64,000 bases of DNA from an uncultured Halobacteriovorax sp. (GTDB lineage: Bacteria; Bdellovibrionota; Bacteriovoracia; Bacteriovoracales; Bacteriovoracaceae), in contig CAJXVS010000001.1 of the NCBI GenBank assembly GCA_913061265.1, positions 62,001 to 126,000 of the forward strand, read 5' to 3'. Below are positions 51,585-59,729 of this stretch, in pieces. How positions within the stretch are numbered: the stretch's first letter is position 1; every line of letters starts with the position of its first letter. The notes under the pieces were generated by a model that searched no databases, had not been told where the DNA came from, and worked only from the letters and a program-made list of their open reading frames with translations. The position numbers were made by a program, and so were the translations under genes.

Positions 51585-52802
51585 ATGGGAAAATCATTAT
51601 TATTGGCCTTTATTGCCTTAACGACTCTTAGTGCTTGTGGAAGTCTTTCCAACGTAGAGCCTATTCGAATTGTTCACTTTAATATAAAAGAGCTTGATAG
51701 CACAAAGATTAAAAAACCAGGTGCCCAGTTAAAAGCAGTCAAAAAGATTTTGGCCAAGCATGACTTCAATATCCTAAGCCTAAATGAAGTCCAGTATGAT
51801 ATTCCGGGAGTTCCTACTTATCGCTTTAAGACCCGAGGTGAGAACCTGAGACTGCTTGGGGGATTCTTAGATAAAAAATACAGTGACTGGAATTATTCAT
51901 TTCACCCGGCCAATACAGGAGCTTTCGCTCGTAAGAAAAAAAACGGGACTTACTATACTAATTTCTCAAGTAAAAATTCGAGAGATTATGCTGACCAAGT
52001 CAACTTTGGTCTCTTTCCTGGCCAGTACTCAACAGGCGCCCTCTTTGACTTTAAAAAGACCTATGAAGTCTTAGTCAAAGATTTAAAATGGATGGACTTT
52101 AATAAGTCGATCAAGATCACTCGTTATAAGCAGGCAAATGGAAAGGCGCTTCCAAAAGATATGGAACTCTTTGATAAAGGTTTTAGTGATGTCACCGTCA
52201 TGATCAAAGGAAAAGAAGTTCACCTTATCCTTCTCCATACTGTTCCTGCCTATCATTTTGGAAATAAGAAAAGCCCTAACTATAAAAGAAACGCCGATCA
52301 GTTAAGATTCTTAGAATGGTATCTTACCGGTAAGACAGATTTCCCTGTTGAATTAGAGCATGTTAAGCCACTCCCTCCAGGGACAGCCTTTATCGCTATG
52401 GGCGATTGGAATACTGATATCACCAATAAGAAAAACATGGGTTCTAAGATCCTAAGAAGACTCTTTACAAAGTTCACTCCGTGGATGAGTAAGCCCGAGA
52501 CGACCAATGAATCAGCAGGTTTTGCTAAGAAGCGATTAAAGCTAACTCTTGATTATATAATGTTTAGTGAGCACTTTGAAGTTGTCACAGCTGGAGTGGT
52601 TAAGCCCGTTGAGAACAGAGTTTATATGGGTTGTAATAATAACAAAGCTAAATTTAAGAACATCCCAGAGGATCGGGTTCTTACAAGTTGGTATGACCGA
52701 AAGAAAAAGAAGAAATGTTTCGTAACGGTAAACCGAGATTTCTATGAATTCAAGCAGGCCTCAGATCACTTCCCGATCTTTGCCAATTTAAAGTTTAAAT
52801 AA
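51585..52802 (+). CDS. EEP-family (endonuclease/exonuclease/phosphatase) lipoprotein
   Basis: A 405-residue lipoprotein (lipobox TLSAC, about residue 18) with an exonuclease-endonuclease-phosphatase fold. Motifs: VHFNIKELD and LNEVQYD (metal Glu), ILLHTVPAYH, AMGDWNTDI (Asp/Asn pair) and SDHFPIFANL (final Asp-His). The order and residues match active EEP enzymes; the Lys-rich inserts are extra. Being a lipoprotein, it probably degrades DNA or a phosphoester in the periplasm or on the cell surface. GGAGA before the ATG is well placed. Convergent gene lies 2 bp away. Substrate unknown. Confidence 0.85.
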   Translation: MGKSLLLAFIALTTLSACGSLSNVEPIRIVHFNIKELDSTKIKKPGAQLKAVKKILAKHDFNILSLNEVQYDIPGVPTYRFKTRGENLRLLGGFLDKKYSDWNYSFHPANTGAFARKKKNGTYYTNFSSKNSRDYADQVNFGLFPGQYSTGALFDFKKTYEVLVKDLKWMDFNKSIKITRYKQANGKALPKDMELFDKGFSDVTVMIKGKEVHLILLHTVPAYHFGNKKSPNYKRNADQLRFLEWYLTGKTDFPVELEHVKPLPPGTAFIAMGDWNTDITNKKNMGSKILRRLFTKFTPWMSKPETTNESAGFAKKRLKLTLDYIMFSEHFEVVTAGVVKPVENRVYMGCNNNKAKFKNIPEDRVLTSWYDRKKKKKCFVTVNRDFYEFKQASDHFPIFANLKFK

Positions 52803-52804
52803 AC

Positions 52805-53407
52805 TTAAGGCTTACAGGTAACGGATTTCTTAGGTGAGACAATCTTTAAAGATTTCATAATTCCGTTTCCGAGAATTAAGGTCATTTCAATATCTTCATC
52901 CTTAAAGTATTGAGCATATTCATTTGAATTAATATTCATATCCTTAACAATCATTTTTAATTCTTCTAAGCTTGAAGCTTCTTTTTTCTTTAGCTCCCCG
53001 CGCTTACCATTTTCTAAATCAAAGTTTGATAACATCATTCCTTCACTAGTGTTTTCAAGATAAAACTCTTCACTTTCACCAAAGTCATTAGTTGCAACAA
53101 TCTTATTCCAAGCGAACTCTCCAGTTTTGAAATCACGCTCAGAAAAGTACGCTTGTGCTAGTGCGAGTACTTCTTTTTGAATATCACTATAGCCTCTATT
53201 TAAACAACGGTTAAAGCCGGCTTCAAGGTCTGGGACTTCTATATAACCCTGAACATACCCATTTTTTAAGACGACACCCTTGCTTATTGTGGGAGCCTTT
53301 ATTTCTTCTTTTACAGTAGGAATGTTTTCACCATCTACTAATAACCAAAAGCTTACGCCTACAGTCGTAATGATGAGAAAGATGAGTAAATAGTGAATTT
53401 TTGACAC
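52805..53407 (-). CDS. membrane-anchored protein of unknown function
   Basis: A 200-residue protein with one N-terminal membrane anchor (about 5-24, IHYLLIFLIITTVGVSFWLL) and a helical-beta extracytoplasmic part with a few Cys (FNRCLNRG, VTCKP). The start is GTG with AGGA 8 bp upstream. No recognised domain. The segment NINSNEYAQYFKDEDIEMTLILG shows one conserved-looking fold. Lies tail to tail with the EEP lipoprotein gene. Function unknown. Confidence 0.6.
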   Translation of the reverse strand: MSKIHYLLIFLIITTVGVSFWLLVDGENIPTVKEEIKAPTISKGVVLKNGYVQGYIEVPDLEAGFNRCLNRGYSDIQKEVLALAQAYFSERDFKTGEFAWNKIVATNDFGESEEFYLENTSEGMMLSNFDLENGKRGELKKKEASSLEELKMIVKDMNINSNEYAQYFKDEDIEMTLILGNGIMKSLKIVSPKKSVTCKP

Positions 53408-53522
53408 AATATATTCCTGTATTAAAGAGTCATCTTATTACAGCATTTATCTCAAAACTACTCAATCTAAAAAAAACTAACATCACCCTTGCCATCCCTA
53501 AAAGGACTCCCATCTTAGAAGT

Positions 53523-53837
53523 ATGAAAGGTTATAGAAATATTCCATTCAAGAAGCTAAGCCTAGGACTTATTCAATTAAGCCTCCTTGCTAGCACCTTT
53601 GCCGTAGGAGTTAACTCTACGGCCTTTGGGAAGAACATAAGTTCTACTCCTAATAAAACCTCTCACAATAGCTGCTCCTTTAAGAAAGTAGACTCTCTCT
53701 GCCCTCTTAATCTGGTTGTACTACCTCGCTTAAAGAAGGTAGACCTAGGGTCAGAAGTTGAACTTCTCGGTTTTTGTTCTTTAAGTTTTAAAGGTCATCT
53801 CTCGCGCTACTCTGGTGTTTCACCTCCTCTAGTTTAA
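53523..53837 (+). CDS. possible small exported protein in a palindrome-rich stretch
   Basis: A 104-residue open frame that starts with a plausible signal peptide (FKKLSLGLIQLSLLASTFAVG) and then has a Ser/Lys-rich part with four Cys. The upstream site GAAGT is weak. The DNA contains several inverted repeats, including a 23-nt near-palindrome at 53601-53623 and hairpins near 53718-53741 and 53753-53775. So it may instead be a structured RNA. I do not recognise any domain. Treat this as a provisional gene. Confidence 0.35.
   Translation: MKGYRNIPFKKLSLGLIQLSLLASTFAVGVNSTAFGKNISSTPNKTSHNSCSFKKVDSLCPLNLVVLPRLKKVDLGSEVELLGFCSLSFKGHLSRYSGVSPPLV
53601..53775 (+). ncRNA. possible structured RNA within the 53.5 kb frame
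   Basis: GCCGTAG (53601-53607) pairs with CTACGGC (53617-53623); AGAAC/GTTCT (53632-53645) is a tetraloop hairpin; CTACCT and AGGTAG (about 53721-53742) is a longer stem; AGAAG/CTTCT (53753-53767) is followed by CGG and TTTTT, like a terminator. This is a string of four hairpins. It competes with the small exported protein reading. Confidence 0.3.
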
Positions 53838-53868
53838 ATAAATAATTTTAACTATTTCAATTAAACTA
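53830..53868. promoter_or_regulatory. inverted repeat upstream of the HPF-like gene
   Basis: TAGTTTAA (53830-53837) and TTAAACTA (53861-53868) are perfect 8-bp arms with 23 nt of AT-rich DNA between. The right arm abuts the AAGGAA ribosome binding site. Possible operator, or stem that blocks translation. Confidence 0.4.
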
Positions 53869-53878
53869 AGGAATCAAT

Positions 53879-54184
53879 ATGAAGATTGTAAGAGGCGAAG
53901 AAGCGCCACAAGTAAAACAAAGATCAACAGAAATATTAAACAGCTTATTAAAGAAATATCCAGAAGCAAGGGGATTTAAATTTTCTCTAACCGAAGACAC
54001 ACACTCGTTTTTCACGACAACTCTTGAAGTTCGAGTCGGAAAGAAGAAATTGATTGCAAAAAAAATTGGCGCATCTGCCAATGAATCCATTGGGCGAGCT
54101 TTTTCAGCATTGAAAAAGAGGCTCGAAAAAAACCTGCAAAGGAAGAAATTCTTTTTTAGTATACCGACATCTTATGCCGTATAA
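53879..54184 (+). CDS. HPF/RaiA-like ribosome-associated protein
   Basis: A 101-residue basic protein. The middle and end resemble the hibernation-promoting-factor fold: TTTLEVRVGKKKLIAKKIGASANESIGRAFSALKKRLEKNL fits the last beta strand and long helix of the YfiA/HPF domain. The N-terminal part is less like the family. AAGGAATCAAT precedes the ATG. A strong hairpin follows the stop. If correct, it binds the 30S decoding site in stationary phase. The 101-residue size fits the short HPF class. Other small basic RNA-binding proteins are possible. Confidence 0.5.
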   Translation: MKIVRGEEAPQVKQRSTEILNSLLKKYPEARGFKFSLTEDTHSFFTTTLEVRVGKKKLIAKKIGASANESIGRAFSALKKRLEKNLQRKKFFFSIPTSYAV

Positions 54185-54198
54185 ATTCAATTAGATCC

Positions 54199-54217
54199 GG
54201 GGGCGTTCGCCCCCTTC
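54199..54217. terminator. terminator between HPF-like gene and the convergent gene
   Basis: GGGGGC (54199-54204) with GCCCCC (54209-54214), GTTC loop, followed by TTC. Short T-tract, so termination may be partial; it ends just before the stop of the lipoprotein gene on the minus strand. Confidence 0.7.
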
Positions 54218-55924
54218 TTACATATTGATGGCGTCACGCCTAATTTGATAATAAATAAATTTTCCAACAACTTGATCAATAGCGTAGATAATTGATGCCT
54301 GAGTAATAGCGGCCTTCATATTCATCCCACCCATACACATTGTCTTGTAGATCCAAAGTCCCATCAGAAGACTCTTTGGAACATCCACCACATCGTAAGA
54401 CCTTACAAAGAGGTATCGATCCAGCGTATGGCTTCCAAGCTTAATATTTCCTGAGTTTTCATCATACAACTTAAGGGCAACGGCTTCCATTAGCCTCTCT
54501 TTCATCTCTTCGTCTTCAAGCTCCCCGACACTTATATCTTGTAAGCTTAAGATCTCATCAAATTCGTTCTTAGGTGCTGTTTCAGCTCCAGTGAAAAGAT
54601 CATTAGAGTATCGTTTAACCTTTTCAAAAAAGTATTCATTATTCAGAGAAGACATCATCTTATTATACTCTTCAATAAAAGCTGGGTCTTCTTGCTTTCT
54701 AGCTTTAAGCATTCTCTCATATTCTTCAGTCAGAAAAGAATTCTCTTCACCAAATTCTTTTTCATACATAGCAGCTTCAATATAATCAGCAGGAGTATAA
54801 AAGATATGAAGAGATATATTCTTCTTTAAGAAAGTAGCGGCTTGATCAGTCATAACGGCGTTATAGCCGTATTGAAAGATGAACTTCCATGCCAAGTCAT
54901 GTCCTAGCTTTCCGTACCAATCAAATTTTGTCTTATCCTTATCCCAGTTTGCGTAGGCGTAAGTAGCAGCAGTTGCACTAATGCCCATTCCCATAAAGAA
55001 CTTCGATGTCGACTTTGCTGCTTGTTTACTCTCGGCCGTAGGTTTTGTTGAACGGCAAGAATATTTTAGATTAGAATAAAGTTCTGTCATATCTTTTGCT
55101 TCACGCTTAGCAATTTCTTTTGCCTCGGCCTTTGAAGCTCCATTTTTGAGGGCCTTCTTTTCTAACTTTCGAGTTTGTTTAACTTCGTACTTATCGATAC
55201 TAGATCTGATCTTTCTAAACTTTCTTAAGTGCTTGGCCTTATTCTCTTTAAAGAACAATCCTGGCATGTCTCTTAAGGCCGCCATTTGATTCTTAGTTCT
55301 CATGGCAGTTGCGTAACTTAGGTATTCTTTTAAGATCTTCCAGTCTTCATTAGATTCCGGAAAACGAGAGAAATAACGGCTAAACTCTTGAAGCTCTTCG
55401 GGATTAAAGTCTGACTCCTCTAATAATCTTCTAAGGCGCATAACTTGATCAGAACTAGGGTTCAGTCTTCCTAGGATTTGATCCATGGTTTCATCAAGAT
55501 TAGGAAGTCCATCCCATGAACTAGGTGTTACCCTTACTTCGCCATAAGTAAAATCAAAGGCGTACTTAAGTTTGTTTTCATTTTTAATTAATGCAGGGAC
55601 TTCATCTGCTGAGATTAACCCTTCACTTAACATCTTATTGATTGTATTTGCATACATCTCGGAGAAGCCTTTAAACCTTCCTCGCCTAGCATTTAATGTT
55701 TTTAAGAATTTAAGTTTAGCCTTTAAGCTCATTGACTTTAACTTCGAAACACTTGTGTCGATGATCTTCTTTCTTGCTTTTTTAAAGCGGTCCTTTTTTT
55801 GTGAGGTAAAGAGGTCTTGTATGAGAGCTGAACAAGTTTTTTGAGTTATTGATGCAGGTTCGCGGCTTGTATAATGACTACAAGTGGCTAATAAAAAACA
55901 AAAGGATAATATAAGAATTCTCAC
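54218..55924 (-). CDS. large lipoprotein of unknown function
   Basis: A 568-residue lipoprotein (signal MRILILSFCFLLATCS, lipobox LATC at about residue 15). The protein is mostly helical and highly charged, with a basic stretch (KKRKKIIDTS-like, about 40-60), an Ala/Lys-rich segment and two hydrophobic segments (about 310-330 and 525-555) that may be membrane-active. Cys residues are few. Co-oriented and 5 bp after the larger upstream gene, so the pair is one transcription unit. No family recognised. Such pairs of large exported proteins are common in predatory bacteria, but nothing proves that here. Confidence 0.65.
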   Translation of the reverse strand: MRILILSFCFLLATCSHYTSREPASITQKTCSALIQDLFTSQKKDRFKKARKKIIDTSVSKLKSMSLKAKLKFLKTLNARRGRFKGFSEMYANTINKMLSEGLISADEVPALIKNENKLKYAFDFTYGEVRVTPSSWDGLPNLDETMDQILGRLNPSSDQVMRLRRLLEESDFNPEELQEFSRYFSRFPESNEDWKILKEYLSYATAMRTKNQMAALRDMPGLFFKENKAKHLRKFRKIRSSIDKYEVKQTRKLEKKALKNGASKAEAKEIAKREAKDMTELYSNLKYSCRSTKPTAESKQAAKSTSKFFMGMGISATAATYAYANWDKDKTKFDWYGKLGHDLAWKFIFQYGYNAVMTDQAATFLKKNISLHIFYTPADYIEAAMYEKEFGEENSFLTEEYERMLKARKQEDPAFIEEYNKMMSSLNNEYFFEKVKRYSNDLFTGAETAPKNEFDEILSLQDISVGELEDEEMKERLMEAVALKLYDENSGNIKLGSHTLDRYLFVRSYDVVDVPKSLLMGLWIYKTMCMGGMNMKAAITQASIIYAIDQVVGKFIYYQIRRDAINM

Positions 55925-55929
55925 AGGAA

Positions 55930-58047
55930 CTAATCGGCTTTTAATCCATTTCCTATAAGGAAACCATCAATAACACCCAAACCATCGAAATTACCTTCTC
56001 TAAAATAGGAGACAAATTCACTTTGATTGGTGTCTAGAGCCTCGAAAGAGCCGTGTAAAAAGACATTTGATATGCCAAAGAAGTTATAAAGATCAACCTT
56101 TGAGCTACTCTTCTCTGTTAGCTTATTCATAAAGTCTTTAAGCCTCCAAAGAGGGATATGTGTCATCTTCTCTTCTAGAGTGACCTTGGTTCTTTTTTGT
56201 AAACAAGATTCCCAAAGGTAGCGCCTCTTCCTAGCAGATTGAAATAGTTTAAACTTAGGCTTACAGCTCTTATAAGTCTTATGATCATAACTCTTGTGGT
56301 TTAATTCTTTCCAATACAAATCGAATTTCTTCTCTATTCCTTTTCTACAAAAGAAACTTCGGCAAATATTTTTGATGCCTGCGTAAACCTCTTTATAACT
56401 AAGAGTATTTAGGTGACCTAACCCTTCCTTCTTTATGATAAACCTACCATTTAGATGAAGAGGTCCATTAAGTCGATCATTTCGAAGAAGAACCCAAACC
56501 AAAGGATCTACGCCCCCATAACTTTCAAGGATTTCGATTGCTGCTCTTTTAGTTAATTTATTCAAGCGCCCAGAATCAAAACTCCTATCAATAGTTATTG
56601 AGAAGTTTTCTTTCGTTACTTTGTATTTGTTTTTAGATTCTAAAAGATTCTCTGTGCTTTTATACTCAAGCTCGAATCGCCTGACATCTGAAAGAGCATT
56701 ATTGATACTACTCCCTAGACCTAAGAGGGATTTTATCACTCCACTCATAAAGCGGCTTAAAAAGTTTTGAACAAAGGTGGTCTTCTCAAAGTAGTGTTTA
56801 AAGAATGTATGAATGGTATTGTCTTTATTAACCTCAACATGAGTTGTGGCCTGATCTTTTATTCCTCCTAAAAGGAGTAGGAGGTACTTTGAGTTCATTG
56901 TCGCTTTTTTAGATTCTTCAGTAGCTAAGACTAAGTGAGGATAACGTCTTCCATCAAAATGCCCAAAGCGAAAGGCGTCTTTTAATTGCCTTTGAAGCTC
57001 TTCGTCATAGTTAATTTCTTCGAGGTCCCTACTAGTAAAACTTAAATGTGTTTTATAGGAATGATCTAATTCATAGGAGAAATCAAAACTTAAAAGCGTA
57101 AAGCGAAGCAGTTTTAAGAAATCTATTTGCAGTGAGGCCCTAATTCCAACCTCTACCCCTAAGTTCTTTTCAACTTGAATTCTTAGTTTTTCACCTTCTT
57201 TAATTTGTTCTTCATCAGTTACGCCCTGAAGCTGAATACTAGCGAGCTTCTTATACTTAAGAAGGGCTCCAGCACTGGCCCAAATGGGACCAGATACAGG
57301 AAGGCTGCCTATGGCGCCGGCGCTAAAAGTTAATGAGTCCTCTTTTTTTAAGATCTCCCCTTCAGGGATATTTAAAAGCTTTTTAGGACTTATACTGAGA
57401 AAAGGCAGGAATAATTTATCAAATCTCCTAGTCAGTCCTTCATTATATGAATCAGCAAAATGGACCCAAGTGAACTTTCTTTTAAAGCTTAAACCAGCAA
57501 AGAGAGCGGCCTGTGATTCACCGATATCAATTGTCCCTTGATCTGAGAGCTTAGATAAAAGTGTAGAAGCGGAAACTTCAAAGCTAAACATATCCCTAAC
57601 TATCCAGCGCTCATCATCAAAAAGATCAGGAGATAATTGTCTTTCAATATTCACTTTGAAATCAATAAAGTCCTTTCCGTAGCGAATACCTATCTTGTTA
57701 AGACCTCCACCTACAAAAACATCTTTCCCAGCGAGGGCCCTTTCAGCTTGGCGTTTTCCAATATCTTCATAGTTAGCTCCAAACTCATCCATGATCTTTT
57801 TATAAAGAGGATGTTCCTTTGTAAGGTCTCCATTTAATCCAGATAAGAAGGCATCTTCATCAATGACGACAAAGTTATTAAAGCTAGTATCAACGGCGTA
57901 AGCTTTTTCAAAAGCAAAGAGAAGAAAAACTAAAAGTGGTAGAAACTTTAAAAGACTCATGGAGGGAAGATTAACCGATCCACCCTCTGCCTCAAGGGCA
58001 AATGATGGCCCCGAATCTAAATGTCTATTTTCCAAATACTTAGGCAT
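55930..58047 (-). CDS. large exported protein of unknown function
   Basis: A 705-residue protein. A hydrophobic signal-like segment (SLLKFLPLLVFLLFAFEKAYA) begins at about residue 31, after a 29-residue charged extension. The ATG at the start has AGGA; an internal ATG at residue 30 would remove the extension but has no ribosome binding site. The mature part is beta-rich in the first half (KIGIRYGKDFIDFKVNIERQL) and carries a Cys-containing region later (KNICRSFFCRKG, YKSCKPK, SCLQKRT) that may form disulphides. Two genes, this and the lipoprotein, form a unit. Function unknown. Confidence 0.65.
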   Translation of the reverse strand: MPKYLENRHLDSGPSFALEAEGGSVNLPSMSLLKFLPLLVFLLFAFEKAYAVDTSFNNFVVIDEDAFLSGLNGDLTKEHPLYKKIMDEFGANYEDIGKRQAERALAGKDVFVGGGLNKIGIRYGKDFIDFKVNIERQLSPDLFDDERWIVRDMFSFEVSASTLLSKLSDQGTIDIGESQAALFAGLSFKRKFTWVHFADSYNEGLTRRFDKLFLPFLSISPKKLLNIPEGEILKKEDSLTFSAGAIGSLPVSGPIWASAGALLKYKKLASIQLQGVTDEEQIKEGEKLRIQVEKNLGVEVGIRASLQIDFLKLLRFTLLSFDFSYELDHSYKTHLSFTSRDLEEINYDEELQRQLKDAFRFGHFDGRRYPHLVLATEESKKATMNSKYLLLLLGGIKDQATTHVEVNKDNTIHTFFKHYFEKTTFVQNFLSRFMSGVIKSLLGLGSSINNALSDVRRFELEYKSTENLLESKNKYKVTKENFSITIDRSFDSGRLNKLTKRAAIEILESYGGVDPLVWVLLRNDRLNGPLHLNGRFIIKKEGLGHLNTLSYKEVYAGIKNICRSFFCRKGIEKKFDLYWKELNHKSYDHKTYKSCKPKFKLFQSARKRRYLWESCLQKRTKVTLEEKMTHIPLWRLKDFMNKLTEKSSSKVDLYNFFGISNVFLHGSFEALDTNQSEFVSYFREGNFDGLGVIDGFLIGNGLKAD

Positions 58048-58139
58048 GAATTCCTATCGGAACCTGCTGAATATTGTTTATTAGATGATTTTTTTGCTTT
58101 TCTCTAAAAGACTCGAGAATATGACAACTTTTAGAGTCA

Positions 58140-59684
58140 CTAGATGTTCTTTTCTTTTTTAAGGATGCTCATTGCTATTTTTACACCATCTACAGCAGCC
58201 GAGGTAATTCCTCCAGCATGACCAGCACCTTCTCCGCAAGGGTATAATCCAGCGTGAGAAGTTGACTCAAGTGTTTCATAATCGCGGTCAATCGTAACTG
58301 GAGCAGAGGTTCTTGACTCTGGTGCTATAAGAATAGCTTTATTTAAAAATCCTTTTATTGATTTATCAAAATGACTAAAAGCTGTTTTTAAATGATCAAG
58401 AATAAAGCTTGGTAAGACTTCAGTTAAATCTTGTCTAAATAAACCTGAAGGACAACTAGACTTAGGTAAGTCGCCACTTCCGACTTTCCCTTCGAGAAAA
58501 CGATCAACCTCTATAAAAGGAACTTCTTTACCTGTTGCTTTTTCTACAGAGCAATTAAAAGCCGCGCTCTCTATCTTTCTTTGAAAATCAAGACCTGCTA
58601 AGAGGCCTCCTTCAAAATCGACGCCTGCTTCAACAGAGACTACTAAGGCACTATTAGACCAAGGAGAATTTCTCGCATAATTACTCATGCCGTTGACGAC
58701 GAGTCCATTATTTTCAGTACCACTTGAGAGGACATAGCCTCCGGGACACATACAAAAAGAGTAAGTTCCCTTAGAGGTCTCAGGATTTTCGTAGGAGAGG
58801 CGGTACCTTGCTGCCCCTAGCTCATTCTTTATAAAATCCCCGTATTGAAGTTCATCCATATATTTCCGAGGGTGCTCTATTCTAACTCCGACAGCAAAAC
58901 TTTTTGGCTTCATAGAGACTTTTAATTTTTCAAGATGCTGGTACATATCTCCAGCAGAATGACCTGTGGCCAAGATAATATTATTTGATCTTAAAGTTTT
59001 TCCATTGCTAAGAACTACCCCAACAGCAATATTATCTTCAAAGATAAGCTCGGTCGCTTTAGTTTTGTAGTGAATCTCACAGCCATTAGAGATGAGAAAT
59101 TCGGAGATCTTCCCAATGAGTACTCTAATCTTATTAGAGCCTAGGTGTGGATTAGAGATATAAGCCGTTTCTTCGGGGGCTCCGAAATCAACCAAGCGGT
59201 TCATAACATAGCTGACGAAGGGAGACTTGATACGAGTGATTAACTTTCCATCACTAAAAAGTCCTGCTCCCCCTTCACCATAACAAACATTACTTTCAGG
59301 ATTAAACTCTCCATAACGCCATGCTTTTGCAATGTCCTTCATACGCTCGTGGGCCCGCTCTCCTCTTTCAATAATGATTGAAGGAACCCCATAATCAGCT
59401 AAACGTAGAGCGCAAAAAAGGCCTCCAGGTCCAGCACCGATGATAATGGGTTTTTGGGAGAGACCACCTAAGTTCTTAAACTCTTCTTGTTGTTTAGTGA
59501 ACTTCTCTCCACTAGAGATAACTTCAATATTATACTGATAACGAGGGCGTTTCCCTCGGTTGGCCCCCCTAGCATCTAAGCTCTGGGAAAGAATTCTAAA
59601 GTCCACGGAATCAGGCGCCCGCTTCGTGACTTCCTGCTCCAAATCAGCTTCAAAATCTAATGTAAATTGTAGTCTCGATGGCAT
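58140..59684 (-). CDS. COG2509-type FAD-dependent oxidoreductase
   Basis: A 514-residue flavoprotein of the COG2509 group (uncharacterised FAD-dependent dehydrogenases). An N-terminal extra domain (about 1-85) precedes the FAD Rossmann motif IIGAGPGGLFCALRLADYG, followed by YGEGGAGLFSDGKL, TGHSAGDMYQHL, and the C-terminal AGHAGGITSAAVDG. A redox role without a known substrate. The start is ATG with weak GGTGG upstream. It lies alone between two unrelated genes on the minus strand. Confidence 0.85.
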   Translation of the reverse strand: MPSRLQFTLDFEADLEQEVTKRAPDSVDFRILSQSLDARGANRGKRPRYQYNIEVISSGEKFTKQQEEFKNLGGLSQKPIIIGAGPGGLFCALRLADYGVPSIIIERGERAHERMKDIAKAWRYGEFNPESNVCYGEGGAGLFSDGKLITRIKSPFVSYVMNRLVDFGAPEETAYISNPHLGSNKIRVLIGKISEFLISNGCEIHYKTKATELIFEDNIAVGVVLSNGKTLRSNNIILATGHSAGDMYQHLEKLKVSMKPKSFAVGVRIEHPRKYMDELQYGDFIKNELGAARYRLSYENPETSKGTYSFCMCPGGYVLSSGTENNGLVVNGMSNYARNSPWSNSALVVSVEAGVDFEGGLLAGLDFQRKIESAAFNCSVEKATGKEVPFIEVDRFLEGKVGSGDLPKSSCPSGLFRQDLTEVLPSFILDHLKTAFSHFDKSIKGFLNKAILIAPESRTSAPVTIDRDYETLESTSHAGLYPCGEGAGHAGGITSAAVDGVKIAMSILKKEKNI

Positions 59685-59729
59685 AATACATTTATAATAC
59701 CACCGCCAGATTAAAAACAGGAGTCAAAC

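Noticed and set aside
53866-54090. A 74-codon frame antisense to the HPF-like gene
   Set aside because: The plus-strand frame has a better ribosome binding site and a family resemblance; the antisense frame has neither.
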